Origin: an uncultured Acinetobacter sp.
Lineage (GTDB): Bacteria; Cyanobacteriota; Vampirovibrionia; Gastranaerophilales; Gastranaerophilaceae
DNA length: 5,765 bases
NCBI GenBank assembly: GCA_946623365.1
Contig: CAMORE010000116.1
Coordinates: forward strand, 1-5,765
Direction: 5' to 3'
Made by a program: the position numbers and the translations under genes. The notes beneath the pieces were generated by a model. It was not told where the DNA came from, searched no databases, and was given only the letters and a program-made list of their open reading frames with translations. Numbering within the stretch: the first letter of the stretch is position 1; every line of letters starts with the position of its first letter. This document shows positions 1-5,764 of the stretch, piece by piece.

Positions 1-24
1 AGGTTTATAAAGGTTAGTATTTCC

Positions 25-2235
25 ATGGCACAAAGTATTCAAAATTTTGATAACAAAAATAATGCATACGGCTTACCTAATGGGGTAAATGGGGTAAATA
101 GGGTGAATGCATCAGGCGGTATGCAAAATACAGCTGTCAGAATACCGGATTATTATGCTCCTGACGAAAAAATGAAATTTAAGGATTATTTGGAAGAAAA
201 CCCTTTTTATACAATGGGAATAAGAGGTTTTTTCGGGCCGCTTATTGATCATCCGATTGCATCAATTTTAACTTGGTTCGGATGCGGTTTTTTACTTGAT
301 AAATATACTGCTGCTTGCGGCGGAAAGTATGAAGACAGCTTATTGAAAAAAGTTACTAATTTTGGTGACAGAATAGAAAATTCTAAATTTGTTCAAAGCA
401 AACCCGTTCAAACAGTACTTGGATGGTTTACAAAAAGCGGGAAAAAGGGCGGAAAAATTATTGAAAAAAATTCTGTCTTAAATGCAATGTGGAAAACTCC
501 TACAATGCCTGAACTGGAGCTGGTCAAGTCTGAGATGATTCCGCAAAGACAAAGAATTGCTCACGACTTTAACCAAATTGTCAATGAATTAAAATTAACA
601 AAGGATGGTTTTGCAACATTAAATAAATTAGGGCTTGATAGCAAGGAAAAAGAAATCTTAAAAAGTGTATTTAAGGTTGCAAAAATCTCTGAAATCCCTG
701 AAGAGCAAGCTTCCAGCTTTATTCAATTAAAACGCTTGGGTGAAAAGACTGATTCTGAGATTTTAAATATTGTAACAAAATCAGGTGGAGACGGCGGAGT
801 TAGTGAAACAAAAAAAGCTGTTTTAAAAGCTCTCGGCTTAAACGAAGAAGCTATCAAAAAAATACAGGAAGATACTATAGGCGAGCATATAGGTAAGGTT
901 CAGGAAGCTTGCAAGAAAGTAGGAGGAAAAGTTAAGATAAGTCTTGGCGATTTTAGATTATTCGGGAAAGATTTAGGCTTCTTAACAACTCCAACAAAAA
1001 GAATTCTTGCCTGTGACAGCGTATATAACCGCTCATTCAGTTTGACAAAAGACGGTGCAAAAACTGCGACAGGTCGTTTTATGTCAAGATTTATGCAGAT
1101 GGTGCATAGAGGTTTAACATTTGGCGGAGGGAAATTAGGTGTATTATTATTTATTGCTCCGGCATTTGTTGAAACTGCCATTAACGTTCATAAAGCAGAA
1201 CCAAAAGAAAAAGTGGGAACAGGCGTTAATAATCTTGTTAATCATATCTCATGGGTATTTACATTCCCGTTTGCGCTCCAAATTATGCACCACATTTGCG
1301 GAGCACAGTACGCAGGTATGAAACAGAAAGATGTTCAGGCTCTGAGAAAATTACAAACGGATTTTAATAAGAAAAACTCTCGAAAGGGAACTCCCGATGA
1401 AGCAAAAGGCTTTAAAGACTATGATGATTACAATAAAGAGCGCAAGCTCGTAAACGAAAAAATGAAAAAATTAAAAGTCGTTAAGGGACAGAAATGGTAC
1501 ACCAAATCTGTCAGATGGCTGGCAAATCTCTTAACACCGGATTTAGGCAAACTGGATGCTTATAATCCGGGTAATATGGTTACAAAAAAATTCTCTCAAT
1601 TGCGTAATTTACCGAGAAACCTATGGGGTGTTCCGGTAAGATTAGGAATATTTATTGCTTTAACTATGGGAGTTCTTGATACAATATTGAATAAATCTAT
1701 AAAATTTGTTTTTGGCGGTTCTTATGATTCAATGAAGGAAGAAGAAATCAAAGATGCAAAAAAAGAACAGAAGAAATTTCTGAAAGAAGATTTGAATAAC
1801 AGATTGTACGATGCTCAAAAACAAAAAATTATTGCAACTGCAAAAGAACAATCCGCAAAGAAGCAGAATAATACAAATAGACAAGCAATCTCGCACCATG
1901 GCGCACCTCAGCACAGAAATATGGCAGCACCGCAGAATTATTACAAAGAAAAAACAGACAATTATACCTATATTCCTTCTCAGGAAAATGTAATTAAATC
2001 TCCTTTGGGAAAAAATAGTTTAGATACTTATACATATATACCGTCTCAAAATTCAACAATTAAGACTGATAAGTACGGAAATGAGTTGCATACAAGAACA
2101 TATATTCCGTCTCAAGCAGCGGCAAATATAACAAAAACTTGGGATAATTCAAGACTGGAAGCGGCGTTAAACAGAGCTCAGAGAGCCGAAAATCGAGCTA
2201 TGAAAATTCTCTCGGGTAATTTTGAAGGAATGTAG
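25..2235 (+). CDS. Hypothetical multi-pass membrane protein with C-terminal YIPSQ repeats, 736 aa
   Basis: I do not recognise a family. No signal peptide is visible. Residues 1-40 are polar and Asn/Gly-rich with an NGV-NGV-NRV triplet repeat. Hydrophobic stretches that could span or enter the membrane lie near 77-98, 370-388, 403-426 and 533-556. Residues 160-300 are charged and probably helical and soluble. Residues 430-500 and 568-620 are very Lys-rich, which suggests they stay in the cytoplasm. The tail (645-736) has three YIPSQ motifs at 649-653, 671-675 and 693-697, exactly 22 residues apart, then an Arg/Ala/Glu-rich helix (707-730). The ATG at 25 follows a weak AAAGG at 9-13 with a long 11-nt spacer. 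It is the first ATG after the window edge in a frame that stays open throughout. The gene ends in TAG followed at once by TAA. It converges on the kinase gene and is not in an operon with anything visible. Likely a lineage-specific envelope or scaffold protein (inference). The CDS itself is near certain; the function is unknown. Confidence 0.9.
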   Translation: MAQSIQNFDNKNNAYGLPNGVNGVNRVNASGGMQNTAVRIPDYYAPDEKMKFKDYLEENPFYTMGIRGFFGPLIDHPIASILTWFGCGFLLDKYTAACGGKYEDSLLKKVTNFGDRIENSKFVQSKPVQTVLGWFTKSGKKGGKIIEKNSVLNAMWKTPTMPELELVKSEMIPQRQRIAHDFNQIVNELKLTKDGFATLNKLGLDSKEKEILKSVFKVAKISEIPEEQASSFIQLKRLGEKTDSEILNIVTKSGGDGGVSETKKAVLKALGLNEEAIKKIQEDTIGEHIGKVQEACKKVGGKVKISLGDFRLFGKDLGFLTTPTKRILACDSVYNRSFSLTKDGAKTATGRFMSRFMQMVHRGLTFGGGKLGVLLFIAPAFVETAINVHKAEPKEKVGTGVNNLVNHISWVFTFPFALQIMHHICGAQYAGMKQKDVQALRKLQTDFNKKNSRKGTPDEAKGFKDYDDYNKERKLVNEKMKKLKVVKGQKWYTKSVRWLANLLTPDLGKLDAYNPGNMVTKKFSQLRNLPRNLWGVPVRLGIFIALTMGVLDTILNKSIKFVFGGSYDSMKEEEIKDAKKEQKKFLKEDLNNRLYDAQKQKIIATAKEQSAKKQNNTNRQAISHHGAPQHRNMAAPQNYYKEKTDNYTYIPSQENVIKSPLGKNSLDTYTYIPSQNSTIKTDKYGNELHTRTYIPSQAAANITKTWDNSRLEAALNRAQRAENRAMKILSGNFEGM
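79..105 (+). repeat. Three tandem 9-bp repeats in the 5' coding region
   Basis: The unit AATGGGGTA occurs twice exactly and once as AATAGGGTG, in frame, encoding Asn-Gly-Val, Asn-Gly-Val, Asn-Arg-Val in the flexible N-terminus. The period is a multiple of three, so copy-number change would lengthen or shorten the linker without shifting the frame. Confidence 0.85.
1957..2109 (+). repeat. 66-bp (22-residue) YIPSQ coding repeats, two full units plus a partial third
   Basis: Units start at D645 (1957), D667 (2023) and H689 (2089). Units one and two share D-x-YTYIPSQ, then an Ile-Lys pair four residues on and a closing Leu. The third keeps RTYIPSQ and then runs into the terminal helix. Between the first two motif cores the codons differ for Asp, Thr, Ile, Pro and Gln while the protein is identical, so this is an old repeat kept at protein level rather than a fresh DNA duplication. 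Confidence 0.85.
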
Positions 2236-2247
2236 TAAATAGACTTT

Positions 2248-4104
2248 TTATGCTTCGCTTTCCGCAGGGAGCTGATGTTTAGGAATATATTCTTCCTGCT
2301 CTTCTTCTTTTGGTTTAATAGGCAGTCTGAAACCAAATGTAGAGCCTTCACCTTCTACTGAATTAACAAATACCTGACCCTGATGATGTTTTTCAATTGT
2401 GACTTTAACCAGATGGAGTCCCAAACCTGTACCTTTAACAGTATGAGTTGCGTTTTCGCACCTATAGAATCTGTCAAAAACTTTCTTTTGATCTTTTTCC
2501 GAAATCCCGGGTCCTTGATCTTCTACGCTTACTTCAACATATTCCCCGTCACGAGAACGCTCGGCACGAACTTTTATACGCTTTCCGTCAGGAGAATATT
2601 TAATTGCATTAGATAAAATATTCATAAATGCTCTTGATATACTGTCTACATTAAGCGGAATTTCCGGTAAATCCGGTTCTTTCATGATTGAGATTGTCAA
2701 ATCGTGTTCTTTTGCAAGAACTTGAACCTGATTTACAGCATCTTCTATAATTTCAACAATATCCTGCTTTGTTTTTTCAAGATGCAATGTTTGAGCTTCG
2801 TAACGGGAAAAATCAAGAATATCATTGACCATTCGGTTAAGTCTTATTATTTCCTGATTCATTACACCTATAAACTCTCGTTGAGTATTAAAATCAAAGT
2901 CATTTCCGAAATTGTAAAGAGTATCAATATAACTTCTCAACACAGTTACAGGAGTCCTTAATTCGTGCGAAACATTTGATATAAAGTTTGAACGAAGCTG
3001 ATCCATTTCGTGCTCTTTTGTTACGTCAATGATAATTATTATGTATCCGACATAAGCATTTGAACGCGTAAACATCGGTGATATAAGACATTTTAATATT
3101 CTTTGATCAATTTCTATTGTAAAGTTAATCGGACTTCCGTCCTCATCAAGCGGTGTATCTTTAAATTTTGCAATTTTATCCGCGAAACAGAACTCTCCAG
3201 TGGAATCGCAAAAATCCTGAATTTGAGAGTTCAAAATATCATCTTCTTCTACTTCAAGAAGTCTTTTGGCGTAATTATTAACCATAATGACTTTATCGTG
3301 GTTATCACATACTACAACACCGTTTACAATACTCATTAAAACTGATTCCAGCTTGTTCCGTTCAAAGGTTAAACTCTCTATCGTCTGTTCATTATATCTG
3401 CTCAATCTTTCCGACATGTCATTAAAAGCAGAGTATAATTCTTTAATTTCATTATCTGCATCCTTGTCATCAAGCATATATCCGAATTCACCCGATGAAA
3501 TCTTCTTTACGCCTTGATGAAGTTTGCGAAGTTCTCTGGTTATAATAGAAGAGTTCATATAAATAATACCGACAATGACAAGCCACGCAAGCACAAATAC
3601 AAAAGCAATAGAACTTCTTGATGTCGTTGTAACCCTGTCCATAATGCTTCCTGAAAGTCCAACAGTTACAGAACCTGCATTTACTGATTCTGCACCGTTT
3701 TTAACAATCATTGGCGAACTTACCGTAATTCTGGCTTTTTCTGCTTGTTCCGAATAATCATCTTTACTTGAATATATTACCTTAGATTTAGGGTCTTTAA
3801 AAATTACAAAAGCAATGTCATCATTACTTTTTAAAACAGAAATAGAGTTTGTGCGCAAAGCATCATATTTTGCAAGTTCAGGTAAATCTTTTGTTACTTC
3901 GACTCCCTCAATAGCAAGCGTTTTAGACAAAACTTGAGCAAAGTTTTTATAAGCTTTGTTCATGTTTTCACCAATGCTGTATGTCGCAAAAAATGCAGCT
4001 AAAACAATAAAGATAGTACTCACAAACAAACCCGTAATTATCAATCTGGTTTGCGCAGCCATTCCTCTTTTTTTGGATTTAGTTTTTGACTCTTCTCCTG
4101 ACAT
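2248..4104 (-). CDS. Membrane sensor histidine kinase, WalK/NblS-like architecture, 618 aa
   Basis: Complete two-component sensor kinase. In order: a short basic N-terminus; TM1 about 21-44; an extracytoplasmic domain 45-163 whose end (SSPMIV...GSVTVGLS) resembles a Cache/PDC-type fold; TM2 about 164-187; HAMP 188-240; PAS about 247-360; HisKA 366-437 with NVSHELRTP and phospho-acceptor H380; HATPase_c 480-597 with N-box N495/N499, G1 DQGPGI (D529), F-box F543-DRFYR and G2 GTGLGL (558-563). All catalytic motifs are intact, so it should autophosphorylate and pass phosphate to a response regulator. An acidic tail (598-618) follows. The order TM-sensor-TM-HAMP-PAS-HisKA-HATPase and the H-box match WalK (Firmicutes) and NblS/Hik33 (Cyanobacteria), which are stress and envelope regulators. 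The assignment is by architecture and remembered motifs only. ATG 4104 is the first start after an in-frame TGA; M15 is an alternative but has a purine run touching it without spacing. No response regulator is adjacent. Confidence 0.95.
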   Translation of the reverse strand: MSGEESKTKSKKRGMAAQTRLIITGLFVSTIFIVLAAFFATYSIGENMNKAYKNFAQVLSKTLAIEGVEVTKDLPELAKYDALRTNSISVLKSNDDIAFVIFKDPKSKVIYSSKDDYSEQAEKARITVSSPMIVKNGAESVNAGSVTVGLSGSIMDRVTTTSRSSIAFVFVLAWLVIVGIIYMNSSIITRELRKLHQGVKKISSGEFGYMLDDKDADNEIKELYSAFNDMSERLSRYNEQTIESLTFERNKLESVLMSIVNGVVVCDNHDKVIMVNNYAKRLLEVEEDDILNSQIQDFCDSTGEFCFADKIAKFKDTPLDEDGSPINFTIEIDQRILKCLISPMFTRSNAYVGYIIIIIDVTKEHEMDQLRSNFISNVSHELRTPVTVLRSYIDTLYNFGNDFDFNTQREFIGVMNQEIIRLNRMVNDILDFSRYEAQTLHLEKTKQDIVEIIEDAVNQVQVLAKEHDLTISIMKEPDLPEIPLNVDSISRAFMNILSNAIKYSPDGKRIKVRAERSRDGEYVEVSVEDQGPGISEKDQKKVFDRFYRCENATHTVKGTGLGLHLVKVTIEKHHQGQVFVNSVEGEGSTFGFRLPIKPKEEEQEEYIPKHQLPAESEA

Positions 4105-4140
4105 AGCAAAATTATATCACGTGCAGGGGTAAATATACAA
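4104..4140 (-). promoter_or_regulatory. Predicted extended -10 promoter giving a leaderless kinase mRNA
   Basis: Read on the minus strand, TGATATAAT (4119-4111) is a perfect extended -10 (TG, one base, TATAAT). A weak -35, TTGTAT (4140-4135), lies 18 bp upstream. Transcription seven bases past the hexamer would begin at the A of the kinase ATG (4104). No Shine-Dalgarno sequence precedes that ATG; the six intervening bases are TTTGCT. This fits leaderless translation initiation. The call is by motif only. Confidence 0.55.
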
Positions 4141-4201
4141 GAGGAAATAAAGTAATGTGCAATGGAATCACAAATTTTTGTATAAATATAAGCAGAATCA
4201 T

Positions 4202-4229
4202 TTGACTTATAAAAAAACTTAATTATACA
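4202..4229 (+). promoter_or_regulatory. Predicted sigma-70 type promoter of the 269-aa gene
   Basis: TTGACT (4202-4207, 5 of 6 to consensus) and TATACA (4224-4229) are separated by 16 bp. A start near 4236 would give a leader of about 57 nt. Weaker alternative -10 boxes (TATAAT at 4256 and at 4276) exist in this very AT-rich stretch but lack a good -35. Confidence 0.5.
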
Positions 4230-4250
4230 TGAATAAGAAGGTAAGTTTTT
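4213..4250. repeat. 9-bp inverted repeat flanking the -10 of the 269-aa gene
   Basis: AAAAACTTA (4213-4221) is the exact reverse complement of TAAGTTTTT (4242-4250), with 20 bp between. The arms bracket the predicted -10 and transcription start, where an operator would sit. The arms are almost all A/T, so chance is a real possibility. Confidence 0.4.
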
Positions 4251-4281
4251 ATTTTTATAATATCAACCGGACATATATAAT

Positions 4282-4288
4282 AAGGAGG
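4282..4288 (+). promoter_or_regulatory. Strong Shine-Dalgarno site of the 269-aa gene
   Basis: AAGGAGG lies four bases before ATG 4293. It is near-perfect against the 16S rRNA 3' end, though the spacing is short. It fixes the start codon and contrasts with the SD-less kinase gene on the other side of the same control region. Confidence 0.85.
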
Positions 4289-4292
4289 AAAA

Positions 4293-5102
4293 ATGATTCG
4301 CAGTAATTTTTCGGTTAAACAAACCTATCAACTGAATGCACATAATGCAAACCGATTCACAAAACCCAATAAAGAACAGTTCTCATTAAAAATTTCCAAT
4401 GAAGCCTCTTTGCCGAAAGACATAGGAGAAACTAATCCTGAAGCGACCGGCAGTATTATTAATTATTCGGAAATCGTACCACCTACAACACCAAAAGCTA
4501 ATAATTATACAAAAACCGTGACTTATCCTAACGGTTTAAAAGAAACCTCTCTTGATGAAGAAGCTTATAAACAAGCTATAGAATCATACTGGGAAGAGAA
4601 AAAAGAATACGATAACAATATTAATATAGTTAATCAACAAATAATAGCACAGCAAGAACAAGACGCTATAAACAGTATGCAGCAAGAATGGGATTTATTT
4701 AATCAAAGATTTGATGAATTAAATCAGGAACTAAACGTAAAAGGAACAGGTTCAAAAAGAATGTCTGCAATAATGGAAGAATTAAAAAATGAATATGAAA
4801 CATTTTTAAATGAAAAAATGATTGAAAATATAAAAATTACAGACAGCATAACAAATATTTCAATTCCTAATCCGCCAATCAAAACAGATTCTATGTCAGA
4901 AAGTGAGTACAAAGAATTATATCAAAAGTACAACCTCGAACGGTTATCCTTTGAAAAGATACAACTTGAAAACGAAATGCAAAGACAAATTTCAGAAATA
5001 AAAATTGGTAAAATAGATTCCGAACTTGGATTAATACGAAAAATGTTATTTGGAAATACCGACCTTACTCAACATTATTATATTAATCCAAGTGTAAACT
5101 AA
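4293..5102 (+). CDS. Hypothetical soluble coiled-coil protein, 269 aa
   Basis: I do not recognise this protein. It has no signal peptide and no membrane segment. Residues 1-85 are polar, Asn/Thr/Pro-rich and probably disordered. Residues 86-180 are Glu/Gln/Lys-rich with heptad-like spacing and look like a long helix or coiled coil. Residues 181-200 are a Pro/Asn break (ISIPNPPIK). Residues 203-250 form a second Glu/Lys-rich helical stretch, and the last residues are short and Tyr/Asn-rich. There is no cysteine in the whole protein. The start is supported by AAGGAGG immediately upstream, and an intrinsic terminator follows the stop, so it appears to be a monocistronic unit. It is transcribed divergently from the histidine kinase, so the two share a 188-bp control region. 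A structural, adaptor or secreted-effector role is possible, but nothing in the sequence decides it. The coding call is well supported; the function is unknown. Confidence 0.88.
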   Translation: MIRSNFSVKQTYQLNAHNANRFTKPNKEQFSLKISNEASLPKDIGETNPEATGSIINYSEIVPPTTPKANNYTKTVTYPNGLKETSLDEEAYKQAIESYWEEKKEYDNNINIVNQQIIAQQEQDAINSMQQEWDLFNQRFDELNQELNVKGTGSKRMSAIMEELKNEYETFLNEKMIENIKITDSITNISIPNPPIKTDSMSESEYKELYQKYNLERLSFEKIQLENEMQRQISEIKIGKIDSELGLIRKMLFGNTDLTQHYYINPSVN

Positions 5103-5116
5103 CACATAGTAAAGTA

Positions 5117-5144
5117 TGGTGCGATGTATCGCACCAATTATTTT
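5117..5144 (+). terminator. Rho-independent terminator of the 269-aa gene
   Basis: Fifteen bases after the stop, TGGTGCGAT (5117-5125) pairs perfectly with ATCGCACCA (5128-5136). In RNA this closes as about an 8-bp GC-rich stem with a small UGUA loop. The U-rich tail AATTATTTT (5136-5144) follows. On the other strand the downstream bases are less U-rich, so it acts mainly on the plus strand. Confidence 0.8.
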
Positions 5145-5164
5145 CCCCCTTCAAAAGCGAGCAG

Positions 5165-5181
5165 GTTGGGTAAAGCCCAAC
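5165..5181. repeat. GC-rich hairpin, REP-like or a terminator of the radical-domain gene
   Basis: GTTGGG (5165-5170) pairs with CCCAAC (5176-5181) around a 5-base loop, between the two convergent genes. On the minus strand it lies 14 bases past the GrcA-like stop, where a terminator is expected, but only a weak CGCTTTT follows at a distance. The GGTTGGG...CCCAAC core resembles palindromic interspersed elements seen in many bacteria. Only one copy is in this window, so a repeat family is not shown. Confidence 0.45.
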
Positions 5182-5195
5182 AAAACGTAGAAAAT

Positions 5196-5606
5196 TTATA
5201 TTTTTACGCTTTCTTTTTCACTTATATTTGTTCTCTTATTGAATCCTGAAGGAATTGACATAGTACCGATACTTGCTCTTTGTGGTATTGAATCTTTTTC
5301 TTCGGAAACATTTTCCGGCAAGATGTTTTCATCAATTTTGCTTTCAATTGTTTGAGGAGCTGAAGAACTGCCAAGAGAACTATGGAATGTACGGGATATT
5401 ACATCATCCTGTTGTTCTTTTGTAAGTTTGATGAAGTTTACAGCATAGCCCGAAACTCGCACTGTTAATTGCGGATACTTTTCGGGATGTGCTTGTGCAT
5501 CAATCAGAGTTTCTCTGTTGAATACATTTACGTTTAAATGGTGTCCGCCTTTTTCTACATATCCATCAAGTAAATTTATTAAATTTTCTTCTTGTTGAGT
5601 TGTCAT
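5196..5606 (-). CDS. grcA: Free-standing glycyl-radical domain protein (GrcA-like PFL repair subunit), 136 aa
   Basis: Residues 1-77 match the C-terminal end of pyruvate formate-lyase: NLLDGYVEKGGHHLNVNV (10-27), NRETLIDAQAHPEKYPQL (30-47), RVSGYAVNF (50-58) with radical glycine G53, and LTKEQQDDVISRTFH (61-75). In E. coli, GrcA (YfiD) binds PFL whose own glycine loop was cut by oxygen and supplies a new glycyl radical, made by the PFL activase, which restores pyruvate + CoA to acetyl-CoA + formate. Here the domain is at the N-terminus, not the C-terminus, and a Ser/Glu/Lys-rich, probably disordered 58-residue tail (79-136) follows. PFL and E. coli GrcA end about 25 residues after the glycine; this protein runs 83 more. 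The wording NFIKLT is closer to clostridial-type PFL as I recall it than to E. coli GrcA. The start is supported by AAAGGA eight bases upstream, and an in-frame TGA at 5648 excludes a truncated full-length PFL. Neither pflB nor pflA lies in the window. Confidence 0.9.
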   Translation of the reverse strand: MTTQQEENLINLLDGYVEKGGHHLNVNVFNRETLIDAQAHPEKYPQLTVRVSGYAVNFIKLTKEQQDDVISRTFHSSLGSSSAPQTIESKIDENILPENVSEEKDSIPQRASIGTMSIPSGFNKRTNISEKESVKI

Positions 5607-5614
5607 TTTTATAA

Positions 5615-5620
5615 TCCTTT
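5615..5620 (-). promoter_or_regulatory. Shine-Dalgarno site of the radical-domain gene
   Basis: AAAGGA on the minus strand sits eight bases before ATG 5606. It supports this start, which matters because the protein is only a domain-sized piece of the PFL family. Confidence 0.75.
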
Positions 5621-5639
5621 CATTCGCTTTCGTTAATAT

Positions 5640-5648
5640 TTTATATCA
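5640..5648 (-). promoter_or_regulatory. Predicted extended -10 promoter of the radical-domain gene
   Basis: On the minus strand TGATATAAA (5648-5640) is an extended -10 with a 5-of-6 hexamer. Transcription would begin near 5633, leaving a leader of about 27 nt. No good -35 is present (ATACAT at 17 bp), which is typical of an activator-dependent or extended -10 promoter. It directly abuts the large dyad at 5649-5702. Confidence 0.55.
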
Positions 5649-5702
5649 GTAAACGGATGAAAATGTATTAAAATTCATTTAATCACATTTTCATTAGTTT
5701 AC
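5649..5702. promoter_or_regulatory. 54-bp near-palindrome upstream of the radical-domain gene, probable operator
   Basis: On the plus strand three nested arm pairs share one centre (about 5675): GTAAAC (5649-5654) with GTTTAC (5697-5702); ATGAAAATGT (5657-5666) with ACATTTTCAT (5685-5694); ATTAAA (5667-5672) with TTTAAT (5678-5683). Together they give 22 paired positions, broken only by GG/TA and one extra C, with a 5-base centre. It ends at the base next to the predicted extended -10, and its centre is about 42 bp upstream of the predicted start, the usual place for a class II activator. There is no U-tract, so it is not an ordinary terminator. The binding protein is unknown. Confidence 0.6.
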
Positions 5703-5710
5703 CTTTTCAT

Positions 5711-5764
5711 TTATCTCATTTCCCCTTCACAGCATCCGCAATCTAAATGTATATCCAAATCTCC
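5711..5764 (-). CDS. Possible 3' end of a gene entering from beyond the window (partial)
   Basis: On the minus strand one frame is open from the window edge to TAA at 5713-5711 and reads GDLDIHLDCGCCEGEMR. The Cys-Gly-Cys-Cys cluster and acidic composition are unlike random translation of AT-rich DNA, and the other two minus frames are closed. Only 17 codons are visible, so this may be noncoding. If real, the gene lies upstream of the GrcA-like gene on the same strand, separated by about 104 bp that carry the large dyad. Confidence 0.25.
   Translation of the reverse strand, partial: GDLDIHLDCGCCEGEMR

Noticed and set aside
900..1181. Minus-strand open frame of 93 codons inside the first gene
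   Set aside because: It is fully inside a long gene with good coding character on the plus strand, has no RBS, and its translation is low-quality and Pro/Asn-rich. It is a shadow frame.
2248..2310. EYIPKHQ near the kinase C-terminus as another copy of the YIPSQ motif of the neighbouring protein
   Set aside because: Only YIP is shared, without the flanking Thr-Tyr, Ser or the 22-residue period. Coincidence is sufficient.
2383..3757. Several plus-strand open frames of 60-85 codons over the kinase gene
   Set aside because: They overlap intact kinase domains read on the other strand, and their Phe/Ser/Ile-rich translations are typical antisense shadows.
4155..4205. 16-codon plus-strand ORF in the divergent control region, preceded by GAGG
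   Set aside because: It lies upstream of the best promoter (TTGACT at 4202) of the next gene, has a long 10-nt RBS spacing, and its short AT-rich translation shows nothing distinctive. Chance is likelier than a leader peptide.
5607..5648. Idea that the radical-domain gene is the 3' remnant of a broken full-length pyruvate formate-lyase gene
   Set aside because: An in-frame TGA lies at 5648-5646, the codons between it and ATG 5606 do not resemble PFL, and a correct RBS and a promoter-like sequence precede the ATG.
5683..5687. TGTGA half-site in the dyad as a CRP/FNR box
   Set aside because: The second half (TCACA, or ATCAA for FNR) is missing at the required spacing, so the match is only a half-site in AT-rich DNA.
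5649..5702. Large dyad as a transcription terminator or a CRISPR/transposon end
   Set aside because: The stem is nearly all A/T with no U-run after it, there are no repeated copies or spacers, and no transposase is nearby. An operator role fits the position better.
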